Source of the DNA: Pachyseris speciosa
Lineage: Eukaryota; Cnidaria; Anthozoa; Scleractinia; Pachyseridae
Direction of reading: 5' to 3'
DNA length: 64,000 bases
NCBI GenBank assembly: GCA_016490735.1
Contig: JAEMWC010000140.1
Span: forward strand, 920,001 to 984,000
The translations under genes and the position numbers were made by a program. Below the pieces are notes generated by a model that saw only the letters and a list, made by a program, of their open reading frames with translations, did not search any database and was not told where the DNA came from. Positions 1 to 10,055 of the stretch are shown here, in pieces; within the stretch, counting starts at the first letter, position 1, and the number at the start of each line of letters is the position of its first letter.

Positions 1-540
1 TGCTGATTTTTGAGGAGATAAATGATATATGATGCTTCCAAGTGAGGTTTGAGTCAATGAGAATACCAAGGTATTTAACATAGTTCTTCCTTTCTAGAAG
101 AATTAAGGAATTTATACCATGGTCAAAGAGTTTTATGGTTACGTCGTAGTCCATTCGTTTCTGATATGGCCAAGAAATTACAAAATTTGATTTCTTTGTG
201 ATGAGAGATAATTTGTTTGCCATTAACCAATTACATAGACTGGCAAGTTCTTTATTGACCGTAGCTTCTAACGAGCGCAGATTCTTATCAGCATAGAGAA
301 GGTTCGTATCATTGGCGAAAAGAAAGAAATTAAATTGATTAGACGAATAAGAAATGTCATCGATATATAACAAAAACAACAGAGGACCCAACACAGAACC
401 TTGTGGAACACCACAGGAGCTAGCCTCAGTATTAGAAATATGTGGGCCAACTTGTGTTGTTTGGCATCTGTTTTTAAGATATGAGCAAAACCAGGTATTA
501 ACTATACCTCTTATGCTGTAGTGTTCCAGTTTGTACAACA

Positions 541-608
<68 letters not shown>

Positions 609-905
609 TCAATAAGGGCGTGCTGTGTAGAGCAATGTTCTCTAAAGCCATATTGAGAGTTAGAGAGTATGTCATATTTATCAATAAAAGATTTTAATCG
701 CTTATACTTAAGTTTCTCACAAATACGATTAAAGACAGACAAAAGAGATATTGGCCTGTAATTATTCGGGTCAGATTCGTCATCACTTTTAAATACTGGT
801 ATTATTTTTGCATGTTTGAGCTTTGAGGGATAGAGGCCTGTTTGAACTGATTTATTAAGTAAAGTAGCTAAAGGCTTAGAAAGAGTCTGACTTACAATGT
901 ATTGT
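1..905 (-). mobile_element. LINE reverse transcriptase fragment (CR1/L2/Jockey-like), degraded
   Basis: Read on the minus strand, this stretch encodes the middle of a non-LTR reverse transcriptase. From high to low coordinates there is a segment resembling the usual NNYRPISLLS block, then the YGFRE block near 640-655, then a catalytic-box relative reading FANDTNLLYAD near 290-320, where the family has FADD, followed by a thumb-like region with LCNWLMANKLSL. An AAT microsatellite interrupts it at about 541-608 and the frame is broken several times, so it is a dead copy. It is cut by the left window edge. Exact clade is not decidable by eye. Confidence 0.75.
541..608. repeat. (AAT)n microsatellite inside a LINE fragment
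   Basis: About 22 uninterrupted AAT units lie inside the reverse transcriptase fragment, where they break its reading frame. Confidence 0.9.
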
Positions 906-1120
906 TATCGTTATCATGATCATCATGATCATCATCTTATTCGTTGGATAAAGTGATCCGCTTTTGGACAACCGGGTCAGGCAAATAATGGTGCTAGAAA
1001 AAAGAGCTTTATTCCTACTTGTTCATGGTTTCAATGCACCCTAAACTGACCACCGCTGATAGCACAACATTTTGGCTTTGAAAATGATTAAGATGGTCTC
1101 TCAGATGCAATAGTAGTTTT
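906..1120. other. Intergenic stretch, no gene seen
   Basis: This stretch starts with a short ATC-rich run (around 915-942). It holds no supported gene and bridges two LINE fragments of opposite orientation. Confidence 0.4.
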
Positions 1121-1291
1121 CATTCTCATCTAACTCACAGAAGCAATGACTTACACCTTCCTCGTGTGCGTACCAATTGGGGCAAGCAAACGTTCATTTA
1201 TCAAGCCTGCAAGGACTGGCACAACTTAGACAATGACATTAAAAACAGCAAATCATTGTCCTTCCTTAAGGCAAAGATTAAAAGTTGGTAA
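1121..1291 (+). mobile_element. LINE ORF2 C-terminal fragment
   Basis: An open frame from 1121 to the TAA at 1289-1291 reads as the extreme C-terminus of a CR1/L2-type LINE polyprotein. It has the typical LHLPRVRTNWGKQ block followed by WHNLDNDIKNSKSL and a final LKAKIKSW. AT-rich DNA follows. The 5' part is missing, as is usual for 5'-truncated LINE copies. Confidence 0.7.
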
Positions 1292-1544
1292 ATAATGCAC
1301 TATCTAATCATTGAGCTATTTTAAAATTAGTTTAATATTGTAACATTATTTTTGTAATATTGTAATATCAATTTTTTTTAGGTAATTTTATTTAATTTTA
1401 TATATATTATTGGTATATATAATATTGTACCATTTTGTAATATTGTAATATCAATATTTTTAGGTAATTTTATTTCATTTTATATATCTTGATGTCAGCA
1501 GGCAAGTCAAAATTTTAAAGAAAACGACAACACTCTTAAATTTG

Positions 1545-1584
1545 CAAAACATGTTTCGACAGAAACTTCTGTCATCTTCAGTTG
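1545..1584 (-). ncRNA. Type I hammerhead ribozyme motif (Penelope-type), left arm
   Basis: On the minus strand there is a CTGAAGA core, a stem II in which GACAGAA pairs with TTCTGTC, the GAAA core, a very short stem III (ACATGT) and a T at the cleavage position. The flanking CAA and TTG can pair as stem I. The core order and the minimal stem III match hammerheads described in Penelope-like elements. Self-cleavage is inferred. Confidence 0.65.
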
Positions 1585-1830
1585 ATAGATTTACAAAGCG
1601 TTAGAAGTTGAATTTATAAGTAGGAAAAATGCTAATTACATAGTAACAACGGAATGTACATAAAACGTGGCAATGTGAAAATTAAAAGGATAATTTCAGA
1701 TTGCATCACGTAAATCTGAAATTATCCTTTTAATTTTCACATTGCCACGTTTTATGTACATTCCGTTGTTACTATGTAATTAGCATTTTTCCTACTTATA
1801 AATTCAACTTCTAACGCTTTGTAAATCTAT

Positions 1831-1870
1831 CAACTGAAGATGACAGAAGTTTCTGTTGAAACATGTTTTG
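1831..1870 (+). ncRNA. Type I hammerhead ribozyme motif (Penelope-type), right arm
   Basis: This is the mirror copy of the motif at 1545-1584: CTGAAGA, a stem II of ACAGAA with TTCTGT, then TGAAAC, the short ACATGT stem III and a closing CAA/TTG stem I. One base at the foot of stem II differs from the other copy (C to T), weakening the closing pair. Confidence 0.55.
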
Positions 1871-1900
1871 CAAATTTAAGAGTGTTGTCGTTTTCTTTAA

Positions 1901-2232
1901 CATTTTATATATATTATTAGTATATACAACACAAGAGAATAGTACTTTTTGTGCACTCTGATTGGTTAACTCGGATGTGAATAGCAAGTACTATTCACCT
2001 CCGGGGAGCTGGCACACAAGATTTTAATTTCCAACCGCTTGTCGGTATATTGTCACACATAAAGTAATGTTTTGGTCCCCTAATTATTCAGCTTGTGTGG
2101 TATAATTACTAAAACAATTATTCACCTCAGTATCTGTGAAAGTGGTGGATATTTACCTCCACTTCGGTGAGTAATTGTTAATTATTTGCAGGGCCCCACT
2201 GAAAACCGCCAAGGCGAGTGGGCCTCCTGCAT
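1901..2232. repeat. Dispersed repeat, copy 1 (shared with 55286-55655)
   Basis: Segments such as CACCTCCG..GAGCTGG, GACCGCTTGTCGGTATA (here with one change) and ACATAAAGTAATGTTTTGGT recur in the same order at 55286-55655. This copy lacks the 141-bp insertion present in the other one and so works as its empty site. The sequence is non-coding. Confidence 0.7.
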
Positions 2233-2233
2233 A

Positions 2234-2235
2234 AA

Positions 2236-2282
<47 letters not shown>
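2234..2282. repeat. (ATT)n microsatellite
   Basis: About 16 ATT units follow the dispersed repeat. Confidence 0.9.
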
Positions 2283-2283
<1 letters not shown>

Positions 2284-2508
2284 AGGGAGTACATGTAACA
2301 GGAGAGAGTCAACAGTAATTGACTGGCTAGTATTGAAACAATTATTATAACTATGCATGGTCCGAAATTCAATTTTCATTGACTTTGAAAGCTAAATTCA
2401 CAATCTTTCCAATTCCGTGAATCAGACCCAGACAGATCACCAACAATGATCGAAAGAAAAAAGACAACAAAAGTTTTGAAAAACAATGGAGTGTCAACCA
2501 GGGCCGGA

Positions 2509-2985
2509 CTAGTAGGTTAGAAAATATTTCGACAAACAGATAGAACCGGCTGCCTTGTATGAATGGTACAAGAAATGGTTTTGCTGTGCAGCACTCAAGT
2601 TAAATGATGAGAAATGAAAGTTTTGTTGTTTTTGAATGCCATGAATGGAATTGTGGTCCAGTAAGTTAAAATGTTCAGCAACGGGGAAGGCTCTGTTTTG
2701 GTACTGTTGGTGTTGTTGGTAACCTTCCACCGAACGGAGATGCTTGCTGAATCTATCTGCGAGCCTACCACCAGTATCTTCAATGTACATAACTTTGCAA
2801 CGGGTACAGGTAATTGCATAAATGGCACTGGTCGTAGTGCAGCTGTGGTGTTCTTTGAGGTGCACAACTCCGTTCGCGCGGTGTCCTACTGGTGAACGCA
2901 CATGTCCGGCATCTGGGTCGTTGGCAAGGTGTGTTTATCAGCGGGATACTAAAATTCGAGACATCCTTCTTCACAACACCTCTTC
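2509..2985 (-). mobile_element. Penelope-like element, GIY-YIG endonuclease fragment
   Basis: The minus strand encodes the C-terminal part of a Penelope-like retroelement. A cysteine-rich linker (CQRPRCRTC) lies upstream. It is followed by a GIY-YIG-type domain: SAIYAITCTRCKVMYIEDTG stands where the family has IYCITC..C..LYIGETG, then GRLADRFSKHLRSVE and a conserved VAEHFNLLDH block. The usual YIGETG glycine is replaced in YIEDTG, and at least one frameshift separates the linker from the nuclease domain. The copy is probably inactive. Confidence 0.75.
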
Positions 2986-2986
2986 C

Positions 2987-3455
2987 TCATGCCAAGAACA
3001 AGAGCAAGCACAAACATTTCCTTTCCAAGGGCGTGCACTCGTGTTTTATTCGTTTCAATTGTTTATTTTTGAACAGCATGCATGCGACATAATTATATAT
3101 CATTCTTAGGTTCATTCTAGATGATTTCAAATCTACATATAACAACTTATTGGACAAAGTTAACCTTGTTTCTCTATATAAAAGTCGTATACACAATATG
3201 TTAATTTTACTCTACAAAAGTATATTTTAAACTAAATATCCTATCTACATGAGGAATATGTTTACTCTTCGTACTACTTCCTATAACTTACGCGGTAACT
3301 ACATTCTAACACTCCCTGTACCTAAAACTACTGCTTATGGCCTTCGCTCCTTTTCTTATCATGCCGCTAAACAATGGAACTCACTGCCGGACTTTGTTCG
3401 AACTGCTAACTTTAATGACTTTAAAAACTTATTAGCTAGCCTTAACTTAATGTAA
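2987..3455 (+). mobile_element. LINE ORF2 C-terminal fragment
   Basis: The frame 3249-3455 ends a CR1/L2-type LINE polyprotein: FTLRTTSYNLRG, the SFSYHAAKQWNSLPD block diagnostic for these elements, and a terminal FKNLLASLNLM before the stop. Shifted frames upstream to about 2990 continue it with stops, so it is a 5'-truncated, decayed copy. Confidence 0.75.
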
Positions 3456-3546
3456 ATGTTAACACGAGCATTTGTCCTTACTGACACTGATGTGTTGTCA
3501 GTCTATACACAGTCCTGAATCCAAACAGAAACTCAAAGTATATTAT

Positions 3547-3626
3547 CTGTGATGATCGGTCACATATTAAATCATTAATCTGCAGTTCAAATATATGATT
3601 TTCATATATTCATTCTCATATATTCA
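3547..3626. repeat. Direct repeat flanking the tRNA gene, copy 1
   Basis: About 80 bp (starting CTGTGATGATCGGTCAC) recur with few changes at 3804-3882 on the other side of the tRNA-Thr-like gene. Confidence 0.75.
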
Positions 3627-3677
3627 CCACTCACTGGTATATTATGAACCAACAAAACGACCAGCTCTCAGATCTAT

Positions 3678-3750
3678 GGCTTGTTAGCTCAGTCGATAGA
3701 GCACTGCACCGGTATCGCAGAGGTTGTGGGTTCGAGTCCCGTACAAGCCT
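3678..3750 (+). tRNA. tRNA-Thr-like (anticodon GGT)
   Basis: The sequence folds as a cloverleaf. The acceptor strands GGCTTGT and ACAAGCC are fully complementary. The D arm contains TAGCTCAGTCGATAGAGCA (A box) and the T arm contains GGTTCGAGTCCCG (B box). The anticodon loop CCGGTAT puts GGT at positions 34-36, which reads Thr codons. The anticodon stem has one A-C mismatch and position 33 is C instead of the near-universal U, which hints at a tRNA-derived repeat or pseudogene. A T7 run at about 3754-3760 would end polymerase III transcription. Confidence 0.7.
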
Positions 3751-3753
3751 GAA

Positions 3754-3760
3754 TTTTTTT
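3754..3760 (+). terminator. Polymerase III oligo-T terminator of the tRNA-like gene
   Basis: A run of seven T begins four bases after the mature 3' end. CAGGCTT follows it, mirroring AAGCCTG just upstream and giving a small hairpin around the T run. Confidence 0.5.
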
Positions 3761-3803
3761 CAGGCTTAATTTTCACTACTGCTAATAAAAGTAGTGTTCA
3801 TAA

Positions 3804-3882
3804 CTGCGATGATCAGTCACATATTAAATCATTAATCCGCAGTTCAAATATATGATTTTCATATTATTCATTCTCATATATT
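3804..3882. repeat. Direct repeat flanking the tRNA gene, copy 2
   Basis: This is the second copy of the 3547-3626 repeat (starting CTGCGATGATCAGTCAC). Together the two bracket the tRNA-like gene. Confidence 0.75.
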
Positions 3883-3909
3883 ATCTTTAGTTAGTTTGTT
3901 AACACTTAA

Positions 3910-4920
3910 CCCTTTAAGTGCCAACCGTACGAATTCGTACGATAGACAGGGCTACCACTTTCAAGCTTTGCCACATTCTCAAATTTAGAAAGCTGGTTGT
4001 GATGGCCTGTTTCTAGTGTCAACCAGTAACTGTTTTAGGCCTGAAGAGCAAATTAACTAAGGATAACCTTCGATTACCCTTCCATATCGTTGTTCCTTTT
4101 CAAGCAAAACCACAAATGCCCATTTTATGCACCATTGAGCAAAGCAAAAATTACACATCTTTGCTTTAACCTCTTTAATTTAAAATCTCCTTTTGAAGCA
4201 AAATTTCCTAATGACAGAAAACTTTCATCTCATGACTGAGCATTTACCTTCCATTCTGCCTCTCTCACCTACAGTGAGTCAAGCATCAGCTATTTCATTC
4301 GAACCACTTTTGAAAGCCTCTGCATTCCTCTTTGGTGCCCGAATTGCATTCTGGGAACTGATGCAACAGCGAAATGGAAGTCCTGCCACCAACAATTTCT
4401 AGATTTTTTATAAGTGTCGAGCCACTCGGACCTACTAGTGAAATATTGTAAAAGTCATGTTCTTTGCCAGTCAAGTCTCGCCAAAATTGCCTTGCTTAAG
4501 GTCCAAGAATCCACCGCATAACGGCCAGAGAAACAACCTCAAGTTCAGAGCCGCCATACTTTGACACGAACACTTTTGGCATCCCAGTCGACATGAAATT
4601 ATCCCTCATCCCTGGTTTCGTTCAGAGATTTGCCGCTACTCTCCATTCCAGCTTAATGATGCCAGACTGGGAGCTTCTGCAGTGGAAAATGGCTCGAAAA
4701 CACACTTATAAACCGAGTACTTACTGACTAAAAGTTGCTACGCTCGTGAGCAAAACAACAACGGTTGAAATTGGTGATGTCACAATACAAGTTGAGTCCT
4801 TGGTATTCTAGAGCAGCAGACCTCTCAAGGGAGCCCTTCATGTAGGGCAGCTAAATCCTGTTTAATTACCTGCATTGAGAAATTTGCCTCAAGATCTCAA
4901 GGAATTTGGCAGTTAAAGGG
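3910..4920. mobile_element. piggyBac-like non-autonomous element with TTAA target duplication
   Basis: The element starts CCCTTTAAGTGCCAA and ends TTGGCAGTTAAAGGG, an inverted pair with one mismatch. TTAA stands directly outside both ends (3906-3909 and 4921-4924). CCC/GGG termini next to a TTAA duplication are the signature of piggyBac transposons. The 1011-bp interior shows no transposase frame, so it is a MITE-like derivative that depends on a partner. Confidence 0.75.
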
Positions 4921-4924
4921 TTAA

Positions 4925-5181
4925 AAGAAGAAATACCTACAAATATGCAGTTAGCTCATGCAGGAAGTGTTTCCGTTGGATATTAATGTTTTTTGTTCTT
5001 TGACCACATGAAAACTGACCGGAGAGAGTGTGAGTCAAAGAACAAAAAAATGTAGAAAAACTGACGGAGCCGACAGTATGAGCTTGTGGGAATGAACAAC
5101 TTGAAGAATTCTGATTTGAAAATTCTAAATCATGCTTTCAAAACAAAACATAAGCAGAAAAACTGTTAGTAAGTAACATAC
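4925..5181. other. Intronic DNA of the quinone oxidoreductase gene, no exon seen
   Basis: This lies downstream of exon 4 of the leftward gene. The minus strand was read for the expected last exon (about 55-60 residues ending near a KNIGKI motif) and none was found here or further left. Confidence 0.4.
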
Positions 5182-5378
5182 CACCAGAGATCTACTCCTC
5201 AGAGTCGTGCCTATTAGTGAAGCTCTCTTCTTGAGTACTTCTCTGAGTAGGTTCCCTGTGACACCCCCTCCACTTAGCAGTCCATATAGAATCCAACGAC
5301 CATCAACAGCGAGGCTCTTCATGTTTTGTTCCCAAAATGAACTGCCAACACAATCAAGGATCACATTTGCCCCTTGAC
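5182..5378 (-). CDS. TP53I3: Quinone oxidoreductase exon 4
   Basis: It encodes QGANVILDCVGSSFWEQNMK to LRSRSLV. A TTTTTCAG acceptor precedes it and a GTATGT donor follows at a codon boundary. The next exon was not found. Confidence 0.85.
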
Positions 5379-8300
5379 CTGAAAAATTTTATATAAAAAA
5401 GGTCAACGAACAGTAACAAGTTTAAAACTGGATCATTGGATAATGCAATTCTGGAATTTTGATTGGCTTCCAAGGATAATTGAAGTGGTACGAGCCATTA
5501 AACCACACCTGAGAGTTACCTGCCAGTGAAGCATTTTCTGGTCAATTTTGTAGAAAAATATTTCTGGGTTGTTTGTGATGAAACAATCATTCCACTTGTG
5601 CTTATGATGCGATTATAGACTATGTTCCTTGTTGGTTATCTACCATCACATATCCAATAAGTGTGAGTGGAATAATAATATCGCATGCGATCATTCTGTC
5701 AAGAAGCATGCGCTATATAAGCTTTTAAGTATTAAGTATTATATTCAGAAATTTCAAAATTCATAAAAGGACAAAGATTACCATTAGTAACACTCTCCAC
5801 CCAACTAGAGAAGTTTCCAGTTTTGTAGTTAAAACCTCCCTCAGCCCCAAGTGATTCTGCCATCTTGATCTTCTCCTCTGACCCTGCAGTCACGAAAGGC
5901 CTTGCTCCAGCCAAGCGTGACAACTGTACTGATGCAGTACCTACACCACTGCCACCAGCATGAATCAATACTACCTCACCACTCCTAACTTTACCAAGGA
6001 AGTGCAAGAGTTGATATGCTGTCAGCCAAACTTCTGGAATGGCTGCAGCATCAGAGAGTTTGTAAGAGTCAGACACAGGCATCACAAGTGCTTCCTCAAC
6101 AGAGACATACTCTGCATAACCTCCCCCTGAAAATTAATTGTCTTTGAGTTACTATTGTTGTATAATTATTTCAATACTGTCATTGATATTACCCAAGAAT
6201 GTCAGTGAATTTATTTATTTATTTTACCCTAATTTTTGGCAGGGGATTGGAAGTCAAAGAGCAGGGTTGCCCAGGGTGTGGGAGCCCCAATTGGCCCTCA
6301 ACCCTATCTCCTGACCATATATTTGATAAGGTTCCCTCCATGCATGTAGATTTGGATCCATCACTGAAGACTGTGAACATTACTGCCCAGTTAGCTCAGT
6401 TGTTAGTAGCAGTGGACTGCTGAGTACAAGATCTGATCTGATCTACCCTCACACACATCTCAGGGTTGGCTGGAGGCTGGGAAATTGGCAGACAACCTGC
6501 GTGCAGAATCCATGTTGGTCATGGGAACCTCTTAGGAGGCCCTTATGCATCACTTGGCATGAAATTGAAGACAGGTTACTGCAGTGCCAGTTTTGGCTTA
6601 CATGAAATAAAATCAGCAGATTGGAGTGTCTTTAAAGAGGCAGTGTCAAAATCAAAGGAGACCTGTTTACCAATGACAACTGAAAAATAATGGCTGACTT
6701 TTCTTCAAAACAGCTATTTTAGTTCACGGAAACCATCCTTAGTATGTGTTTTTGGTTACACATAGCCAAGATAAAAATGAATGCCAACTTGAAATGTTGG
6801 GCCAACATTTTCAAGTCCTCCCTTTACATTTTAGATGTAATTGGTAATACTGTCAGTGGATCATTTTGTCTGACTCAAAATTTATTTCAATTGATTTTAT
6901 ATGACCACTGGTGATCCAGAAGAAATTCATGAATGAAAAAGTCACTGAAACCTGATTTGCTAAACATTTTGGTCATACATCAGGGATGATTCCCCTTATA
7001 ATGCCCCTCTAAGGAGGCTTGCAGCAGTTTTTTATATACACTGTAATATGGCTTTCAGAATATGTGCCTTAGGAAAAATGTTTGCTTAGAAGCTAAGGAT
7101 TATACAAGTGATACCAGCTATGCTGTGAAGAAACTAACACTGTATTAATAGAACAACTTGCTGCATTTTGGCTCTGACAGAATTCGATACTGACAGGTTC
7201 ATGAGGATCAAGCTCAAATTTTAGAATGAAAATGGCAGCACTGAAAAGGGAACTGCTTACCTCCTAATAAGGCCATAACTCTGTCACCTTTCCTGTAAGA
7301 GCATAAAAACAACATGCAAATATAGGCAATTCTAACCATTTGACATGGAAACATGCCTGCCTTTATGTCCACAAAGAGCAGTGTTTATAAGTCAGTAGTC
7401 TTAAATTTGACGATGTTGTTTTAATTAATGAACAGCATTGCACTATTGCGCTCATATCAATAGGGATGGTGTGGGTGATGTTCATATCACACTTTCAAAA
7501 TGAAATTGAAGAAACTGGGTAACCATTTGTATGGTAGGGAGGATATGTGACTACATGTTTTTTTTAACACATCTCTTATCCCCCTCCTGAACTTGATGTC
7601 ATTTTATTTTGTTTTAGTGTGAGGTACGTATGAAGAAACAAAGAAGAAAAACAAACGAAAAATTTGTAATACAATGGACTTTGTAAAACACCATTTTATT
7701 TAGTTACCGTTAATTTGACAGTTATTGTTGTCATTCCAGCTAGTCATTTTTAAGCAAGGGATCAGATCTCAACATTTTTGACTGAATAGTAAACTACTTC
7801 CATTAATCAGTTATATTTTAATAACAATTAGATTATGAGCTCGAGATTTCTATCGCGTCATAGCTGATGAGGGCGCAGCCCGAATCTGCTATCATGCATA
7901 GAAATCGAGAGCGAATAATCTAATTGTTTTAGTATAAATCTACTAGTCGTTCAAAACTAAACAAGTAAATTATCTAAATCCTCCTCGCAGACACTTCAAA
8001 ACGTGAAGAAGCGGCCGCCATTTTGTTGACAACCGCTACTCACTATCTATCACAGAATAGATAGTGAGTAGTGTAGCCAATCAGAGAACGGCATTCATGA
8101 TAGAACGCTAGTAGATTTATACTAATATTTGATGTTCATACTCCCTAGTTAAGCTTATTTGAAAAAAAAAAGATGCAAAATACATATAAAAGGTAGTCAA
8201 AAGAGGAAACTAGCGTTTGATAGGTACTTGCTTTTATTATTAAGTGACAAGAATTTGCAAAGCTACATGTACAGCATAACCTTGAACAAAACCTGTGGGA

Positions 8301-10055
8301 AACTTGTTGTGACACATTTTTAACATTTTCCCAGGGTGCACTAATCCTTCCCATATTCAAGGAGTTTTGTAAAAATGTAGGTAAATGGACTAAGGCTGGG
8401 ATATATCATGGAAAGCTGAGAAATATTTATCAACTTCACAAAACCTTCAAAATACTGCTGTAAGCACTAAAAGTTCCCATCATTTTATACTTTATACTGG
8501 TTGATTTTTTCAAAAGAAATAGCTCATAGAGAATGCAGAGATGTCAACCTCTGGAAGATCTAAAATCTGGAGATTTTTTTTTTCATCAGGACCCCAAACC
8601 CTCCCCACCCCAGGCTCAACCCACTCACTTCCTGCCATTAGCCCACTCCTTCCTCCCCACAAAAAACATACCCACCCACCCCCCAAAATGACCTCTTTCC
8701 AAATGAAATTGACCATCTTTTCAGAATTGAATCAGGCCCTCCTTTTTGTTTAGTTTCTGTCAACGTATGTGTGTTTGAAAGTCAGAGATGTATAAATGCA
8801 TTAAGAAATGGCGAAGAGATTGAAAAATTGAAATTGTTTATTTTGGGATACGATTTGAGTGCACAGTACAGCAAAGACTTTAAAATGGGACCTGCTAGGG
8901 GGTGGGGGTGGAGCTGGGGTGACTTAAATTAAAAGTTAAACCTAAAACCTACAATTCTAACTTAATTTAAAGTATTAAAAGCTTTAATGTGCTACTACGA
9001 TCAAAAAATCACTCGTCTTTTTTTCTTCAGATTTCGAAAGTGTGTTTGCTTAACAACCGACTCGCGAAATTTCAAGCTTTAACTTGGAGAAGTCAGTTTT
9101 ATATTTTGACTGAAATATTTCTATTTAGTGTCTGCCATTACTAACTTCAAAATCTTGAGAGAACTGGATCGAGGACATGACGTAGAAAGCTCACAAGCGT
9201 AAGAATGCAGTGTGTGTAAACCCGGCTGATTTAGTATGCAGTACAGGAATTTTGAGGTTTCAGACTCTCAAACTTGTGTTTTGCATACTTAATAAGCTGC
9301 ATTCACACTCTGCAATTTTAAACCAGTGAGTAAATGACGTCATTTTATCCTGGATCCAGCTCTCCGAGGCCTAATCGGTCAGTTATGTACGTGAGTAATG
9401 GCGGACCGTTAAATTAAAAAGTTGTACTCAAAGTAAACAGTCTTCTGCTTGAAATTAAAGCTCGAAATTTCGCGAGTTGGGTGTTAACCAAACACACTTT
9501 CGAAATTTGAAGAAAAAAGACAAGGCACTGATTTTCTGATCGTGGTAGCACTTTAAAACTAAGCATTAAAGCATTTGTTCCATATCTGGGAGAGTCCTGG
9601 ATAATCCGGGAGAGATGGCATAAGTGAGAATGCTGAAACCTCCAGATTTCAAAATTTCCTGGGGGCGGGCGCCCCCCCTCCCCACCCTCAAGCTGAAAAT
9701 AGGCTCTGTAGGCCGGAGGTCCCTGTCCCTGGTCATCATCATCATCTCAACAAAACAAAATAAAAGCGGGAAGTAAATGGGGAACTTACTTCCATTTACC
9801 AGCACACTCATCGCCGACCTCCTCTATCACGCCAGCAACCTCCAGTCCCAGGATGTCCGACTCCCCGGGCGGGGGAGGGTACAGGCCCCGCCGTTGTAGT
9901 GTGTCCGCTCGATTCAGAGCAGTGTAATGTGCGCGGAGCAGTACCTGAGTTTTCCCTGCTGTTGGCTTAGCTACTGTTCCTATGCTCATATTCTCAACAC
10001 CACCAGGCTTATACACAACGGCTTTCATGGTAGAATTTCCAGAAACTGACGCCAT
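5182..10055 (-). CDS. TP53I3: TP53I3/PIG3-type NADPH:quinone oxidoreductase, four exons, 3' end outside window
   Basis: This is a medium-chain dehydrogenase/reductase of the zinc-free quinone oxidoreductase group, a cytosolic NADPH-dependent enzyme that reduces ortho-quinones in its characterised animal relatives. Exons at 10055-9790, 7292-7261, 6126-5782 and 5378-5182 join in frame to 280 codons. All have GT donors and AG acceptors. The N-terminal MKAVVYKPGG, the LNRADTLQRRG segment, the PPPPGESDILGLE motif, the cofactor-loop HAGGSGVGTASVQL and the LDCVG..WEQN..L..DGRW block match the family throughout. The family is about 330 residues long, so the last 50-60 residues are missing, presumably in an exon left of the window. 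The start is MASVSGNST at 10055 or the conserved MKAVVY at 10028. It is divergent from PUS7 with about 155 bp between start codons. Confidence 0.85.
5782..6126 (-). CDS. TP53I3: Quinone oxidoreductase exon 3 (nucleotide-binding core)
   Basis: It reads from GGYAEYVSVEEALVMPV through AAAIPEVWLTAYQLLH to the NADPH-binding loop HAGGSGVGTASVQL and ends at ESVTNG with a GTAATC donor. The TTTTCAG acceptor is strong. Confidence 0.9.
6127..7260. other. Intron 2 of the quinone oxidoreductase, no gene seen
   Basis: No supported coding content. Around 6385-6425 a stretch resembling a polymerase III A box (GTTAGCTCAGTTGTTAGTAG) hints at an old tRNA-derived SINE, but no B box could be recognised. Confidence 0.35.
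7261..7292 (-). CDS. TP53I3: Quinone oxidoreductase exon 2 (32 bp micro-exon)
   Basis: This very short exon encodes KGDRVMALLGG, the strand that follows GHWKIGDTAMALL in the human protein. It has a CAG acceptor and a GTAAGC donor, and it keeps the frame between exons 1 and 3. Confidence 0.85.
7828..8132. repeat. Dispersed repeat of about 300 bp (shared with 49667-49965)
   Basis: It starts TTAGATTATGAGCTCG and ends with ATAGAACGCTARTAGA-like sequence. The same blocks, including the internal GCTACTCACTATCTA and a short inverted repeat around 8045-8075, recur in order at 49667-49965. It lies in intron 1 of the quinone oxidoreductase. Confidence 0.7.
8988..9552. mobile_element. MITE with about 105-bp terminal inverted repeats and TTAA flanks
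   Basis: The left end TGTGCTACTACGATCA and right end TGATCGTGGTAGCAC are inverted. The similarity continues inward for about 100 bp, with the TTCGAAAGTGTGTTTG and CGCGAAATTTC blocks matched in reverse. TTAA borders both ends (8984-8987 and 9553-9556). The interior has no transposase. It lies in intron 1 of the quinone oxidoreductase. Confidence 0.7.
9790..10055 (-). CDS. TP53I3: Quinone oxidoreductase exon 1
   Basis: It encodes the N-terminal domain from MASVSGNSTMKAVVYKPGG to DECAGKW and ends at a GTAAGT donor (complement of 9784-9789) inside a Lys codon. An in-frame ATG at 10106 would lengthen the protein, but nothing in that extension looks conserved. Confidence 0.85.

Larger units (their letters stand above)
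1515..1900. repeat. Long palindrome (arms about 190 bp) with two hammerhead motifs, Penelope-type repeat
   Basis: The sequence folds back on itself almost perfectly around a centre near 1706-1714. The left arm from 1515 matches the reverse complement of the right arm ending at 1900 with very few differences. Each arm contains one hammerhead-ribozyme-like motif. Head-to-head terminal repeats with hammerhead ribozymes are known for Penelope-like retroelements, and a Penelope GIY-YIG fragment lies 0.6 kb away. Confidence 0.75.

Noticed and set aside
2381..2420. Minus-strand HGIGKIV resembling the C-terminal KNIGKIVLEL of PIG3
   Set aside because: Only about six residues match, with no acceptor or surrounding similarity. 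It is too short to call the missing exon.
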